Positions 44,137 to 52,392 of a stretch of DNA of 64,000 nucleotides are shown one piece after another. The stretch comes from Candidatus Obscuribacterales bacterium. GTDB taxonomy: Bacteria > Cyanobacteriota > Vampirovibrionia > Obscuribacterales > Obscuribacteraceae. The translations under genes were made by a program, and so were the position numbers. Numbering within the stretch: the stretch's first letter is position 1; each line of letters starts with the position of its first letter. The notes under the pieces are model-generated. The model had not been told where the DNA came from and made no database searches. It was given only the letters and a program-made list of their open reading frames with translations. The stretch lies in NCBI GenBank assembly GCA_019746975.1, contig JAIERK010000010.1, positions 18,898 through 82,897 of the forward strand. Reading direction: 5' to 3'.

Positions 44137-45273
44137 TGCAGCGTGACTTAGCCGATGATACAAATTCTCATAGGTTGGAATAATCGTGTCCGCCGCGAAC
44201 TTTGCCCTGGCAGATCTTCGCGCGATTTTTCCCAGTCGCTTACGCAAATCCACATCATCAACCAAGCGCTGAACAGCTCGCGCGATTTGGGATGGCTCTG
44301 CGGATGCGACCAGCAAACCGTCTACACCATCCTCGACAACTTCTGGAATGCCACCGACTGCAGTGGCTACGCTCGGGCATCCAAAAAACATCGCTTCCAG
44401 AATACTCAAGCAGAAACTTTCGCTTTCTGAAGTGTAGAGCGCCACGTCAGCAGCCTGAAGATAATTCTCAATCTCGATGACATTTTCGCGAACAATCAGC
44501 CTGTCTTCCAATCCCAATCGTTGGACAAGTGGCAAATACGGGGAGAAATCTCCTCCCGCCAGAATTACAAGCTTGAAGTCATCAAACGATCGAAGCATCG
44601 CAAGGCTCTCTAACAACAGATTGATTCGTTTTACCGGACGCAAATTGGAAGAGTGCAGAATCATTACCTCTCCGCCGATCCCTAGCTCTTGCCGCATTAC
44701 CGCCTTTGATTTTGTCGCCGGCTTTGGCTCAAAGAAATTGTGGATGACCTCGATCGGTCCGTCAAATCCAAGGACGCGACGACTCTCAGCCTTCAGATAG
44801 GATGAAACGGCAGTCACGGCATCAGAGTGAATAAGAGCATGATGAATAGCAGGACCATATCCGGGATCTGTACCAAGAAGAGTAGTATCCGTACCGTGCA
44901 GCGTTGTAACGATCCGCGGTTGCTTATCCGGGGGAAGCATACAATGAGCCAGGATGGCAGCCGTCGCATGCGGCACCGCGTAATGAACATGGAGCACATC
45001 TAACTGATGTTTGCAACTTACTCTCGCCATCTCCACCGATAATGGCAGGGTGTAATCCGGATACTTGAACAATCCGTAGCTATTGATAGCGACAGGATGA
45101 AAGTAAATTCGCGGGGCATTCTCCGGCAAGCGGAAGGGTCGCTCATAGCTGATAAAGTGCACCTCGTGCCCCCGCTCGGCAAGACCAACACCAAGCGATG
45201 TGGCGATTATGCCACTGCCCCCTATTGTCGGATAGCATGTGATTCCGATTCTCAATGGATTCCCAGAGGTCAT
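44128..45273 (-). CDS. bshA: BshA-type N-acetyl-alpha-D-glucosaminyl L-malate synthase (GT4)
   Basis: A 381-aa GT-B glycosyltransferase from the ATG at 45273 (GGGAGCC upstream; the frame extends 15 codons further). BshA features are clear: IGITCYPTIGGSGIIATSLG at 9-28, GHEVHFISYERPFRLP, DVLHVHYAVPHATAAILA, TTLHGTDTTLLGTDPGY, SDAVTAVSSYLK, and the GT4 donor motif SESESFCLSILEAMFFGCPS with the E-x7-E pattern. BshA joins UDP-GlcNAc and L-malate, the first step of bacillithiol synthesis. It is the last gene of a minus-strand cluster, 147 nt after the BshC-like gene. Confidence 0.88.
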   Translation of the reverse strand: MTSGNPLRIGITCYPTIGGSGIIATSLGVGLAERGHEVHFISYERPFRLPENAPRIYFHPVAINSYGLFKYPDYTLPLSVEMARVSCKHQLDVLHVHYAVPHATAAILAHCMLPPDKQPRIVTTLHGTDTTLLGTDPGYGPAIHHALIHSDAVTAVSSYLKAESRRVLGFDGPIEVIHNFFEPKPATKSKAVMRQELGIGGEVMILHSSNLRPVKRINLLLESLAMLRSFDDFKLVILAGGDFSPYLPLVQRLGLEDRLIVRENVIEIENYLQAADVALYTSESESFCLSILEAMFFGCPSVATAVGGIPEVVEDGVDGLLVASAEPSQIARAVQRLVDDVDLRKRLGKIARRSARAKFAADTIIPTYENLYHRLSHAATV

Positions 45274-45420
45274 AGTGGCTCCCAATTTTTTAGCTATTTT
45301 TGAAGTGAAACGCACCAAAACTCATTAGTTGAAATTGAGACCGGGTGCGCTCTGGTGGCGATACCAATTTCATCTCGCAGCCGCATTGGTCTGACAGTGA
45401 CGAGAAAATACAATCCAATT

Positions 45421-46191
45421 TTACGGTACCCCAACATATGCCTCATCCGATCGCTCGACACTATCGCGAACAATAAATTCAACCTCCGGAGTCTCGTTGC
45501 GATTGAGGTACTGCTGTTCTCCCGCCCCTGGAATGTAGTGCGTGCATTTAACTACAGACTGCATCCAGACCAGACGACTATCCCGAGTCGGACTAATCTG
45601 CTCTTTCGTGAACGGCACCATTGGCAGTTGCACAAATGCATCGCCTCCCTCGTGCAAAGTTAGTGAATCACTATCATATCTCGCGCGCACCGTCTCGCTC
45701 TCGTGGGTTACATCGACAAAGAATTCACTGATGTCACACGCTGCACGGCGAAACTCCGGATCGCTAGATCGCACAGTCTTTACTCCGTCGAGAAGGCCCA
45801 TTCCGCGATACATCTCCAGACAAAAATCGGCAACATTGTCTGCTTCAATTTTCTTGAAGACGTCCACCATAGAGGCCTCGACATAATTAGGCAATTGGCG
45901 AGCAGTGTTATCTTTCCACCCAGCTGGAATTCGTTTTTTATAGAGCGGTGAAAACTTCCTTTGATTCTTATTCTCGAAGGAGAAATTAAGCTGGATAGGC
46001 TCGTCGTTGGAGCGACGACGCAAAATCGTCCGTGTCTCACGCGGATCGTGATCGCTGTCGTGCAGGAAGAACACGATCTCTCCGCCAATCTCCTTCTGCA
46101 ATCGCCTTGCAGTCTCGAACTTGGCGAATAAAAACCTCTTCGGAAAGAATCCGCAAGGTTGTTGACCAAAACAGATAATCGGTGTTGTCAT
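45421..46191 (-). CDS. Compact BshC-like protein
   Basis: A 256-aa protein starting 2 nt after the symporter stop. Its first 55 residues align with the nucleotide-binding core of BshC, the cysteine-adding enzyme of bacillithiol synthesis: GQQPCGFFPKRFLFAK matches BshC's TGQQ-G-x-x-x-GPLY-x-x-x-K, and IVFFLHDSDHDPRET matches VVPVFWIAGEDHDF-x-E. BshC is normally about 540 aa; this protein lacks the long C-terminal coiled coil and more. Position next to bshA supports a role in the same pathway. Whether it adds cysteine, or performs a related ligation, is open. It could also be a distant homologue with another job. Confidence 0.6.
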   Translation of the reverse strand: MTTPIICFGQQPCGFFPKRFLFAKFETARRLQKEIGGEIVFFLHDSDHDPRETRTILRRRSNDEPIQLNFSFENKNQRKFSPLYKKRIPAGWKDNTARQLPNYVEASMVDVFKKIEADNVADFCLEMYRGMGLLDGVKTVRSSDPEFRRAACDISEFFVDVTHESETVRARYDSDSLTLHEGGDAFVQLPMVPFTKEQISPTRDSRLVWMQSVVKCTHYIPGAGEQQYLNRNETPEVEFIVRDSVERSDEAYVGVP

Positions 46192-46193
46192 AG

Positions 46194-47900
46194 CTAGCCG
46201 CTCTCTAAGACCTCTTTTTCATTCCCCAAAATCGATTGCAAAATGATGCTGAGCCCTACACAGACGCTGCATCCAATAAGTGGATACCAAAGATACGAAA
46301 TAGTCAGTTTGGAATACAGCACAAAGATAAGCAATTGAGCTGCAATCGCCGACCAGAACAGTGCCGTTCCGCCTACTTTTCGAATAAAGAAAGCGACCAG
46401 GAATAGTGCCAGCAAAACACCATAAAAAATCGAACCCAATATGTTGACGGCTTGAATCAGGTTTTCCGAAAGGTGTGCGGAGAGGGCAATCACAATTGCA
46501 ATCCCACCCCATGCTGCGGTGAATAATTTGGTTGCAGTTAAATACTGTCGATCGCTCACGCGATCACCGCGAAATCGACGATAGAAATCGACAGTGGTGC
46601 TCGTTCCAAGTGCGTTGAGCTCTGCCGCTTTGGACGACAGCGCGGCGAGTAGAAAAGCAGTGACAAGCAATCCGATGACACCATGCGGCAGCTCGCGAAG
46701 GATGAACGATATGAATACATAATCGGCGCTATTGGTGTTATTGCGAATATCATGTGACGCAAGCTCCGCAGTAGCGGTGGTGCGAATCTCTTCCTCCTTC
46801 TTTCGCACTTGGGCAGCCGCCAATAAAGCCGATGCTGCAGCGGATTCATCGCCAACCTTGCGTGCCTTCAGCCATGTTTCTAGATACTGTCGCCCTTGTG
46901 CATGCGTGCTTTTGAATTCGCTGTCCAATGCAGCAAATCGCGCATCACTCTTCTGACTATCGAAATATCGATTCGAAATTGTATCGAAGAACACTGGTGG
47001 TTGCTGGAACTGGTAAAACACAAACATCAGAACACCGAGAGAGAGAATGCCCAGCTGCAGAGGGATTTTGCAAAAGGCATTGAACAAGAGTCCGAGACGA
47101 CTTTCTCTCACGGACTCTCCGGAAATATAACGCTGAACCTGCGATTGATCGGTGCCGAAATAAGAGAGCATAAGGAAACTAGCACCGAATAGTCCGGACC
47201 AAATTGTGTATCGCTCGTTTGGATCGGTGGAAAAATTGACTGCATTTAGCCGATCGAGTCCGCCTGCAAGATGAAGCGTATCGACGAAGGAGAGCTCTGG
47301 GGGCAGCTTGGAGAGTAACAGGCAAATCGCGGTAATCATGCCGGTAAAGATAACGGCTAATTGATACTTTTGAGTTACAGTGACGGCATCCGTGCCACCC
47401 ATCAGGGTATAAACAGTGACAATCAATCCGCAACTGATAATGGTCAACTGTAGTGACCAGCCAAAAACAGTCGACAGCACTATGGCCGGTGCGTATATCG
47501 TCAGACCAGCACCGATACCCCGTTGAATCAAAAACAATCCAGCTCCCAGCAGCCGCGTTTTTCTATCAAACCGTTTTTCCAGGTACTCATACGCGGTGTA
47601 GACCTTAAGCTTGTGAAAGATTGGCAAAAAGAAAATGGAAATTACGATGATCGCGAGCGGCATCCCAAAATAGATTTGAATGAAACTCAAACCATAAAGA
47701 TATCCCTGCCCGGGCGTAGAAAGGAACGTGATTGCACTCGCCTGGGTAGCCATGACAGACAGACCGATTGCCCACCACGGCGACTGCCCATTGCCCTTGA
47801 GATAGCTGTTGAGATCGGTGCACTTACGGGTTCGCCAGATGCCGAATGCTGCGATACCGAGTATGGTACCAATCAGGATAGCGACATCCAGCTCGTTCAT
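46194..47900 (-). CDS. Sodium:solute symporter (SSS family)
   Basis: A 568-aa protein with about 13 membrane segments. SSS hallmarks: N-terminal helix, WWAIGLSVMATQASAITFLS, GYLYGLSFIQIYFGMPLAII, YEYLEKRFDRKTR, MGGTDAVTVTQKYQ, and LLVTAFLLAALSSKAAELNA in the region that binds Na+ with its Ser pair. A long cytoplasmic or periplasmic insert (about 300-400, Ala/Lys/Glu-rich) separates two helices. It imports an unknown solute with sodium. It follows the 54-aa membrane protein directly (no gap) and precedes the BshC-like gene by 2 nt, so it is in the same operon. Confidence 0.9.
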   Translation of the reverse strand: MNELDVAILIGTILGIAAFGIWRTRKCTDLNSYLKGNGQSPWWAIGLSVMATQASAITFLSTPGQGYLYGLSFIQIYFGMPLAIIVISIFFLPIFHKLKVYTAYEYLEKRFDRKTRLLGAGLFLIQRGIGAGLTIYAPAIVLSTVFGWSLQLTIISCGLIVTVYTLMGGTDAVTVTQKYQLAVIFTGMITAICLLLSKLPPELSFVDTLHLAGGLDRLNAVNFSTDPNERYTIWSGLFGASFLMLSYFGTDQSQVQRYISGESVRESRLGLLFNAFCKIPLQLGILSLGVLMFVFYQFQQPPVFFDTISNRYFDSQKSDARFAALDSEFKSTHAQGRQYLETWLKARKVGDESAAASALLAAAQVRKKEEEIRTTATAELASHDIRNNTNSADYVFISFILRELPHGVIGLLVTAFLLAALSSKAAELNALGTSTTVDFYRRFRGDRVSDRQYLTATKLFTAAWGGIAIVIALSAHLSENLIQAVNILGSIFYGVLLALFLVAFFIRKVGGTALFWSAIAAQLLIFVLYSKLTISYLWYPLIGCSVCVGLSIILQSILGNEKEVLESG

Positions 47901-48065
47901 TCAGAAGATCTCTCCCAGAGCGATAAGCATGGCTACCCAGAAGACGAAATTGATGACTACCGCGATGTAGGCGCCATTCCATGTCTTTGGCCAAGGCAGA
48001 CCGGTGGATTGATCGTCGTCGCCGTCATCGGAATCCTCGTTTCGAATCTCTTCACTCGTACTCAT
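47901..48065 (-). CDS. 54-aa single-pass membrane protein, likely symporter partner
   Basis: A short frame whose ATG overlaps the stop of the deacetylase gene (AATGA) and whose TGA abuts the symporter ATG, so it is translationally coupled on both sides. Residues 1-24 are acidic (EEIRNEDSDDGDDD), then LPWPKTWNGAYIAVVINFVF and a further hydrophobic stretch make one transmembrane helix. Small accessory subunits are known for some SSS transporters (for example YhdT with PanF). This arrangement suggests a comparable role here. It is too short for standard gene-length cutoffs. Confidence 0.75.
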   Translation of the reverse strand: MSTSEEIRNEDSDDGDDDQSTGLPWPKTWNGAYIAVVINFVFWVAMLIALGEIF

Positions 48066-50593
48066 TTTCCAACAGAAACCATATTGGCGAAGAGTCGATA
48101 AGCGCCTGGTACTCCCGCCGGAAGCTGGCGGAAAAAGCTGAGTCCCGTGTACACGTAATAGCCCTTGCCGTACTTGGCTATCAATAGAGCGCCCTTTGTC
48201 GGCGGCTCGCCAGGATCATTGCACGCAACTATCGGTGTAAAGTGCTCATCCCATTTATTGGGGAAATAGAGGCCGCGCTCTTGAACCCAATTGTCAAAAT
48301 CGTGAGAAGAAATTTTATTCGGCGCGTTGAGTATCGGAGCGTCGGGTGACAACAACGTGATGACCGCCTTCTCGTCTGTAACTCGATCAGCTGATATTTG
48401 CAAATCGAACGGTGAAAATTTTTCTGTCATCAGCTTGTCCGGCCGATTGTATTGCGAGATCAAAGTGCCGCCATTCTCGACGTATGACAGAAGCAGCGGC
48501 ATGGCGGTACCCAAGGCTTTTCTGACATTGAGCGCCCTGACACCAAGAACAACCGCATCTAAGCCTTCGAGATCCTTCGAGGTCGGATTGGCATCATCCA
48601 GGACCTTGACCCGGTATCCCATCTGTTGGAGATTATCAACGAGACTGTCGCCGGCACCTGGAATATAGCCGACCTGGTGCCCTCGGATAGCAAGGTCCAG
48701 GCTCACGGCCTTCACCACGGCTGGTGGCTGCAGCAGTTGGGGAGGCAGGTGCGCATATCTGATCTCCTGCCGCTGGTTTCGGTAGGTGGAACCATGCATA
48801 TCGACACAAGCTGTTATGGTGGCGCTATCTCCCTTCGTCGGAGCCGTCACGCAGAACGTGAATTTCGCTCGCTGCCCGACCTTCGACAAATCGAAGGTTT
48901 GCTCAGCCGGCTCGATTCTCCAGCCGGCAGGTGACTCGAGTTTCACTGCTCCTGCGGATTGATTTCGAAAAGACTCTATTTCAACGTCTACAGAACGAGT
49001 TCCACCAGGTTTCAAAACAAGAACATCCGACAAGAACCGAAGCGAGACAGGAGGTATTACATCCAATCTTCGCTTTATTTGTGTGCCATCTCCATCGGAA
49101 GTGACCTGGAAAGGCTCACCTGTAATCGTGATTTTCTGCCCTCCAATCTCGAAAGTGTTGTCCACCGGAAAGTACGGCTGATCATCGGGAGTACCAATCA
49201 AATGTGGATCATCGACGTGAAAGAGTCCCGGTGTCCCTTCCTTTCTGAGCCAGTACGGCTGCGTCATCGAAGTAGCCGGCGGCAATTTCTCGACTGTAGA
49301 CACGGAAGATTGCTCACCTTCTTTGAGAAAGACATTGCGCGTTACTTCCTTCTTCAAATCGGGAAAGCTCACGGACAACCATTTCACAGGTATCTGGCCC
49401 GGATGCTTGGAGAGATTCGCGGTAGTTTTCAGATGCATGGGCTCGCCCGGCACGACAGCACTTGCTTCAATGGTTGTTTCGACTTTCAGACCCAGACAAG
49501 CCTGGATTATGTGATCCAGACTCGAAAGTTTTTCTCGCACAATTGGATCATGCGCTGCAAGCGGAATCAACTTACTACGTAAATCAAGAAGCCCAGGTAC
49601 ACTCGAAGAGGGCTTCTGCAAGTCGAATGCGGCAATTATCCGCTTAATCTCTTTGTCGATTTCCGCACCACCTGATAGGCGAGACCATGTAGTAGTGATA
49701 CCGTCCATGATATCGCTGCTCGCCGGCTCGCCATCCAAAAGTTGAAAAGTTTCTATCCGGGGTTCTCCATGACCACCAGGAATCTTGTACTGATCGAATC
49801 CCTGCGTCTTATGCATTGCCCGACTTTCATTGGCAAGAGAGTGATAACTCTGCCCAGATACAAAATCATTCCCGCCGGCGTCCATCTCTATAGTGCGATC
49901 GCTCGCCGATATCTTATCTTTCTGCCACGGCGATACATTCCACACGAGGCGCTTCGGCTGCCACGGAGCCAATTTTTGCGCCGGGAAAGCCTTAGGATCG
50001 CCAGCCATTTTAAAGGCTTCCAACGCGAGGATCGTCGATGCTGTGTGATGCCCGTGCGTTCCACCAGGCTTCGGTGAGAATCGAGCGATCACTACATCGG
50101 GACGAAACACTCGAATAGCTCGCACCACATCCGAGAGAACCTCGTCCTTGTTCCAGATTTTAAGCGTTTCTTCGTAGCTTTTCGAAAAACCAAAATCTAT
50201 AGCCCTGGTGAACAATTGCTGTGCACCATCGATCTGCCTGGCAGCAAGGAGCTCCTGCGTCCGAGCAACACCAAGTTTTTCCCCAAGATCTGCACTCAAA
50301 AGATTTTGTCCACCATCACCGCGAGTGATCGACAAGTACGCGGTGCGATACTTTCGACCTCGTGACAGATATGCTAAGAGTTCCGTGTTTTCATCATCCG
50401 GGTGTGCTGCGATGAACAAGACGCTTCCAAGCTGCTGAAAGCTCTCCAGCTCATGAACAATTGCCTTCGGAGACTCAATCTTCATATCCGCTCCTATCGC
50501 GGGACTCGAAAAAAGAGACGTTGCGCAAAACAACAAAGTAATTGCGCAACGTGACTTTTTAACTAGGGACAACCAGATATCGGCAGTGCTCAT
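48062..50593 (-). CDS. Large exported PIG-L/LmbE-type deacetylase
   Basis: An 843-aa protein with a Sec signal (residues 1-35). The PIG-L domain (about 55-300) has the zinc motif AAHPDDEN (62-69), TRGDGGQN, RTQELLAARQIDGAQ and the second zinc site H180-G-H-H183. The C-terminal part contains beta-sandwich segments (about 400-620) and a ThuA/class I glutaminase-like domain (GYRVKVLDDANP, GLDAVVLGVRALN, YVENGGTLISQYN). PIG-L enzymes remove N-acetyl groups from GlcNAc conjugates; BshB is a small cytoplasmic member. This one is extracytoplasmic, so it probably acts on an external or periplasmic substrate. Operon with DUF2911 upstream and the symporter downstream. Confidence 0.85.
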   Translation of the reverse strand: MSTADIWLSLVKKSRCAITLLFCATSLFSSPAIGADMKIESPKAIVHELESFQQLGSVLFIAAHPDDENTELLAYLSRGRKYRTAYLSITRGDGGQNLLSADLGEKLGVARTQELLAARQIDGAQQLFTRAIDFGFSKSYEETLKIWNKDEVLSDVVRAIRVFRPDVVIARFSPKPGGTHGHHTASTILALEAFKMAGDPKAFPAQKLAPWQPKRLVWNVSPWQKDKISASDRTIEMDAGGNDFVSGQSYHSLANESRAMHKTQGFDQYKIPGGHGEPRIETFQLLDGEPASSDIMDGITTTWSRLSGGAEIDKEIKRIIAAFDLQKPSSSVPGLLDLRSKLIPLAAHDPIVREKLSSLDHIIQACLGLKVETTIEASAVVPGEPMHLKTTANLSKHPGQIPVKWLSVSFPDLKKEVTRNVFLKEGEQSSVSTVEKLPPATSMTQPYWLRKEGTPGLFHVDDPHLIGTPDDQPYFPVDNTFEIGGQKITITGEPFQVTSDGDGTQIKRRLDVIPPVSLRFLSDVLVLKPGGTRSVDVEIESFRNQSAGAVKLESPAGWRIEPAEQTFDLSKVGQRAKFTFCVTAPTKGDSATITACVDMHGSTYRNQRQEIRYAHLPPQLLQPPAVVKAVSLDLAIRGHQVGYIPGAGDSLVDNLQQMGYRVKVLDDANPTSKDLEGLDAVVLGVRALNVRKALGTAMPLLLSYVENGGTLISQYNRPDKLMTEKFSPFDLQISADRVTDEKAVITLLSPDAPILNAPNKISSHDFDNWVQERGLYFPNKWDEHFTPIVACNDPGEPPTKGALLIAKYGKGYYVYTGLSFFRQLPAGVPGAYRLFANMVSVGK

Positions 50594-50612
50594 CGCAATG
50601 CACTCTTCGTGA

Positions 50613-51473
50613 TTACTGCAACCTCTTGATCAGTAACTCGTTAAGCTTGACGTAACCGGCGTCGTTGGCTTTTTCAGACAACTCGCTCGAACGCTTTGCC
50701 GCCGCAAGTGCGCCACTCTTATCGCCTAGCTTTTCAAGGATTTCAGCCTTCAAATAAACCATGTAGTGCGCTTCACGCTCTGCAATCGCAGCATCGATCC
50801 ACTTGCTGGCTTTCTTCATGTCTTTATCGTGGTTGTAGTAGAACGAAGCGGCCTGCATATAGGGCTTCTTCTGGTCGTCAGAATCCATGACCTTTTCGAT
50901 TTCCGACGTAAGTTTGTCGACATAATCGACTTCCAATCTTATCGGGACCTGAGTCTTTTCCCACGCGAGATTGATATTCGATGATTCGTCGCGAATTTCG
51001 TTGAACTCGATAGTGAATGTTTCGAGTGGTTTGGTCAAAGCAGCGGGCTTCACGGAAAAGCGCACAACATCATCCTTTTCATCATACTTATAGCTGCCCC
51101 ACTGCTCTGAACCTTTATTGACGATGATGGTCCAATCGTCTTTCGCTGGGACTGTCATCAATGCATATGTGCCGGCCGGAATCTTGTTGCCGTTGAGCTT
51201 GACGTCGGTGCTGAACGAGATCTTCGTGGCGCCGTTAGCGCCGGTACGCCATACTCGCCCATAGGGTACGATGCCACCAAAAATCTGGCGATCTTTTACT
51301 CCAGGTCGAGAGTACGTCACCTCGACATCGGTCAAGCCGACGCGTTGCTTCAAGGTGCAACTGGGGCTCGCAGCAGGAAAATCAATTTTCGGAGCGTCAG
51401 CAGCCGAAGCGCTGGAAGCGAAAATCAATCCGGCGCTCATCGATAGTAACAGCGGAACAGGTCTGAACTTCAT
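50613..51473 (-). CDS. Secreted DUF2911 protein
   Basis: A 286-aa protein with a signal peptide (1-24, ending ASA). Residues about 27-180 match DUF2911: QRVGLTDVEVTYSRPGVKDR, IVPYGRVWRTGANGATKI, IPAGTYALMTVPAKDDWTII, NKGSEQWGSYKYDEKDDVVR. The last 100 residues are TPR-like helices (MKKASKWIDAAIAEREAHYM). It is found in the periplasm of many bacteria, function unknown. It ends 19 nt before the PIG-L gene and is likely the first gene of the cluster. Confidence 0.85.
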   Translation of the reverse strand: MKFRPVPLLLSMSAGLIFASSASAADAPKIDFPAASPSCTLKQRVGLTDVEVTYSRPGVKDRQIFGGIVPYGRVWRTGANGATKISFSTDVKLNGNKIPAGTYALMTVPAKDDWTIIVNKGSEQWGSYKYDEKDDVVRFSVKPAALTKPLETFTIEFNEIRDESSNINLAWEKTQVPIRLEVDYVDKLTSEIEKVMDSDDQKKPYMQAASFYYNHDKDMKKASKWIDAAIAEREAHYMVYLKAEILEKLGDKSGALAAAKRSSELSEKANDAGYVKLNELLIKRLQ

Positions 51474-51813
51474 AAACCTACCATTTGCCTTTCACATGGA
51501 AACCAGGGTCGACCGAAGCCAACAGAACAGATATTAGTACGACTTCGAAAAAAAAAATGCGATTCGCGCCAATTTTCAAAAATTGGATCATTAATTTCGC
51601 TCTTTTGGCACGCTTGAGCAGTATCCACGGGATCCGGTTGGTAAGTTTTTGGATACTTAGACACTCCAGGGGAACTGCGAAAACCATCACCACGGAGGTG
51701 AAGGCAGATTGCGCATCAAAAGATTTTAACTACCGAGTCCAAGGTAAGATCCGCTGAATTCCCGATGGACGGCGAGGACGGCGGCATCGTGGGCAGAAAT
51801 AGAATCGGTGGTC

Positions 51814-52152
51814 TCAACCAGGTTGCTCGTTGAGCCAGTCCCAGTGACGCGGCAACAGAGTCACTTCGCGCGCAACGACCCCAAGCTTCGGTCGCCCTGG
51901 ACCTTTTCGCTCCGCACCCTCCTCTGCAGTAGCAGAAGGGAAATCAGCTTGGATACGGCTTATGATGTCCGATTCCGACCCGCTCAAGTCTAGATCGACC
52001 TGCTTGCCCGAAGCTGCATCGAATACTAAATATGGTGGCAGGTCAGACAAACGCTTGAGATACAAAGCAACATCCACAATGTCGCCTTCTCTCAGCAGTT
52101 TGTTTTCAACAAATACTGCGCATGATACCTTTTCCAACTCTCCCACCTCCAC
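51814..52152 (-). CDS. DUF2239 protein, truncated
   Basis: A frame of 112 codons from a GTG at 52152; a TTG at 52137 with GGAGG eight nucleotides upstream may be the true start. It matches the first half of DUF2239: SCAVFVENKLLREGDIVDVA, LPPYLVFDAASGKQVDLDLS, then GPGRPKLGVVAREVTLLPRH and WDWLNEQPG. Family members continue with GGAS and about 80 more residues; here a stop follows QPG. The 3' sequence shows no clear continuation in the same frame, so the gene is shortened by a deletion or frameshift. A perfect palindrome lies 20-35 nt upstream. Confidence 0.65.
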   Translation of the reverse strand: MEVGELEKVSCAVFVENKLLREGDIVDVALYLKRLSDLPPYLVFDAASGKQVDLDLSGSESDIISRIQADFPSATAEEGAERKGPGRPKLGVVAREVTLLPRHWDWLNEQPG

Positions 52153-52171
52153 GTTCTGATACTCGCTTTTG

Positions 52172-52189
52172 ATTTTACCCGGGTAAAAT
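52172..52189. promoter_or_regulatory. Perfect 18-bp palindrome, probable operator
   Basis: ATTTTACCCGGGTAAAAT is a perfect palindrome lying 20-35 nt upstream of the DUF2239 start. Such symmetrical sequences directly before a gene are typical binding sites for dimeric repressors. No regulator gene is adjacent. Confidence 0.5.
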
Positions 52190-52392
52190 AACTCTGCCTG
52201 GCGGATGTTAACGACGGTACGAACAATGATGTCGTCACCATAACGATGATAAAATGAAACGCCCGCTGCGGCTCATTCTATGTCCAGTTCAGATGTAGAG
52301 GACGCTCATCGAAGAGACGCCTGCGCGGCAAAGCGACGACTTACTAGAACCGCCAGCACCGAGAAAAACCGCTAAATAGAACCCGGCGTAGC

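Noticed and set aside
48062..50593. Calling the PIG-L protein BshB
   Set aside because: BshB is a cytoplasmic protein of about 230 residues; this one has a signal peptide, 843 residues and extra domains, so the name would be misleading.
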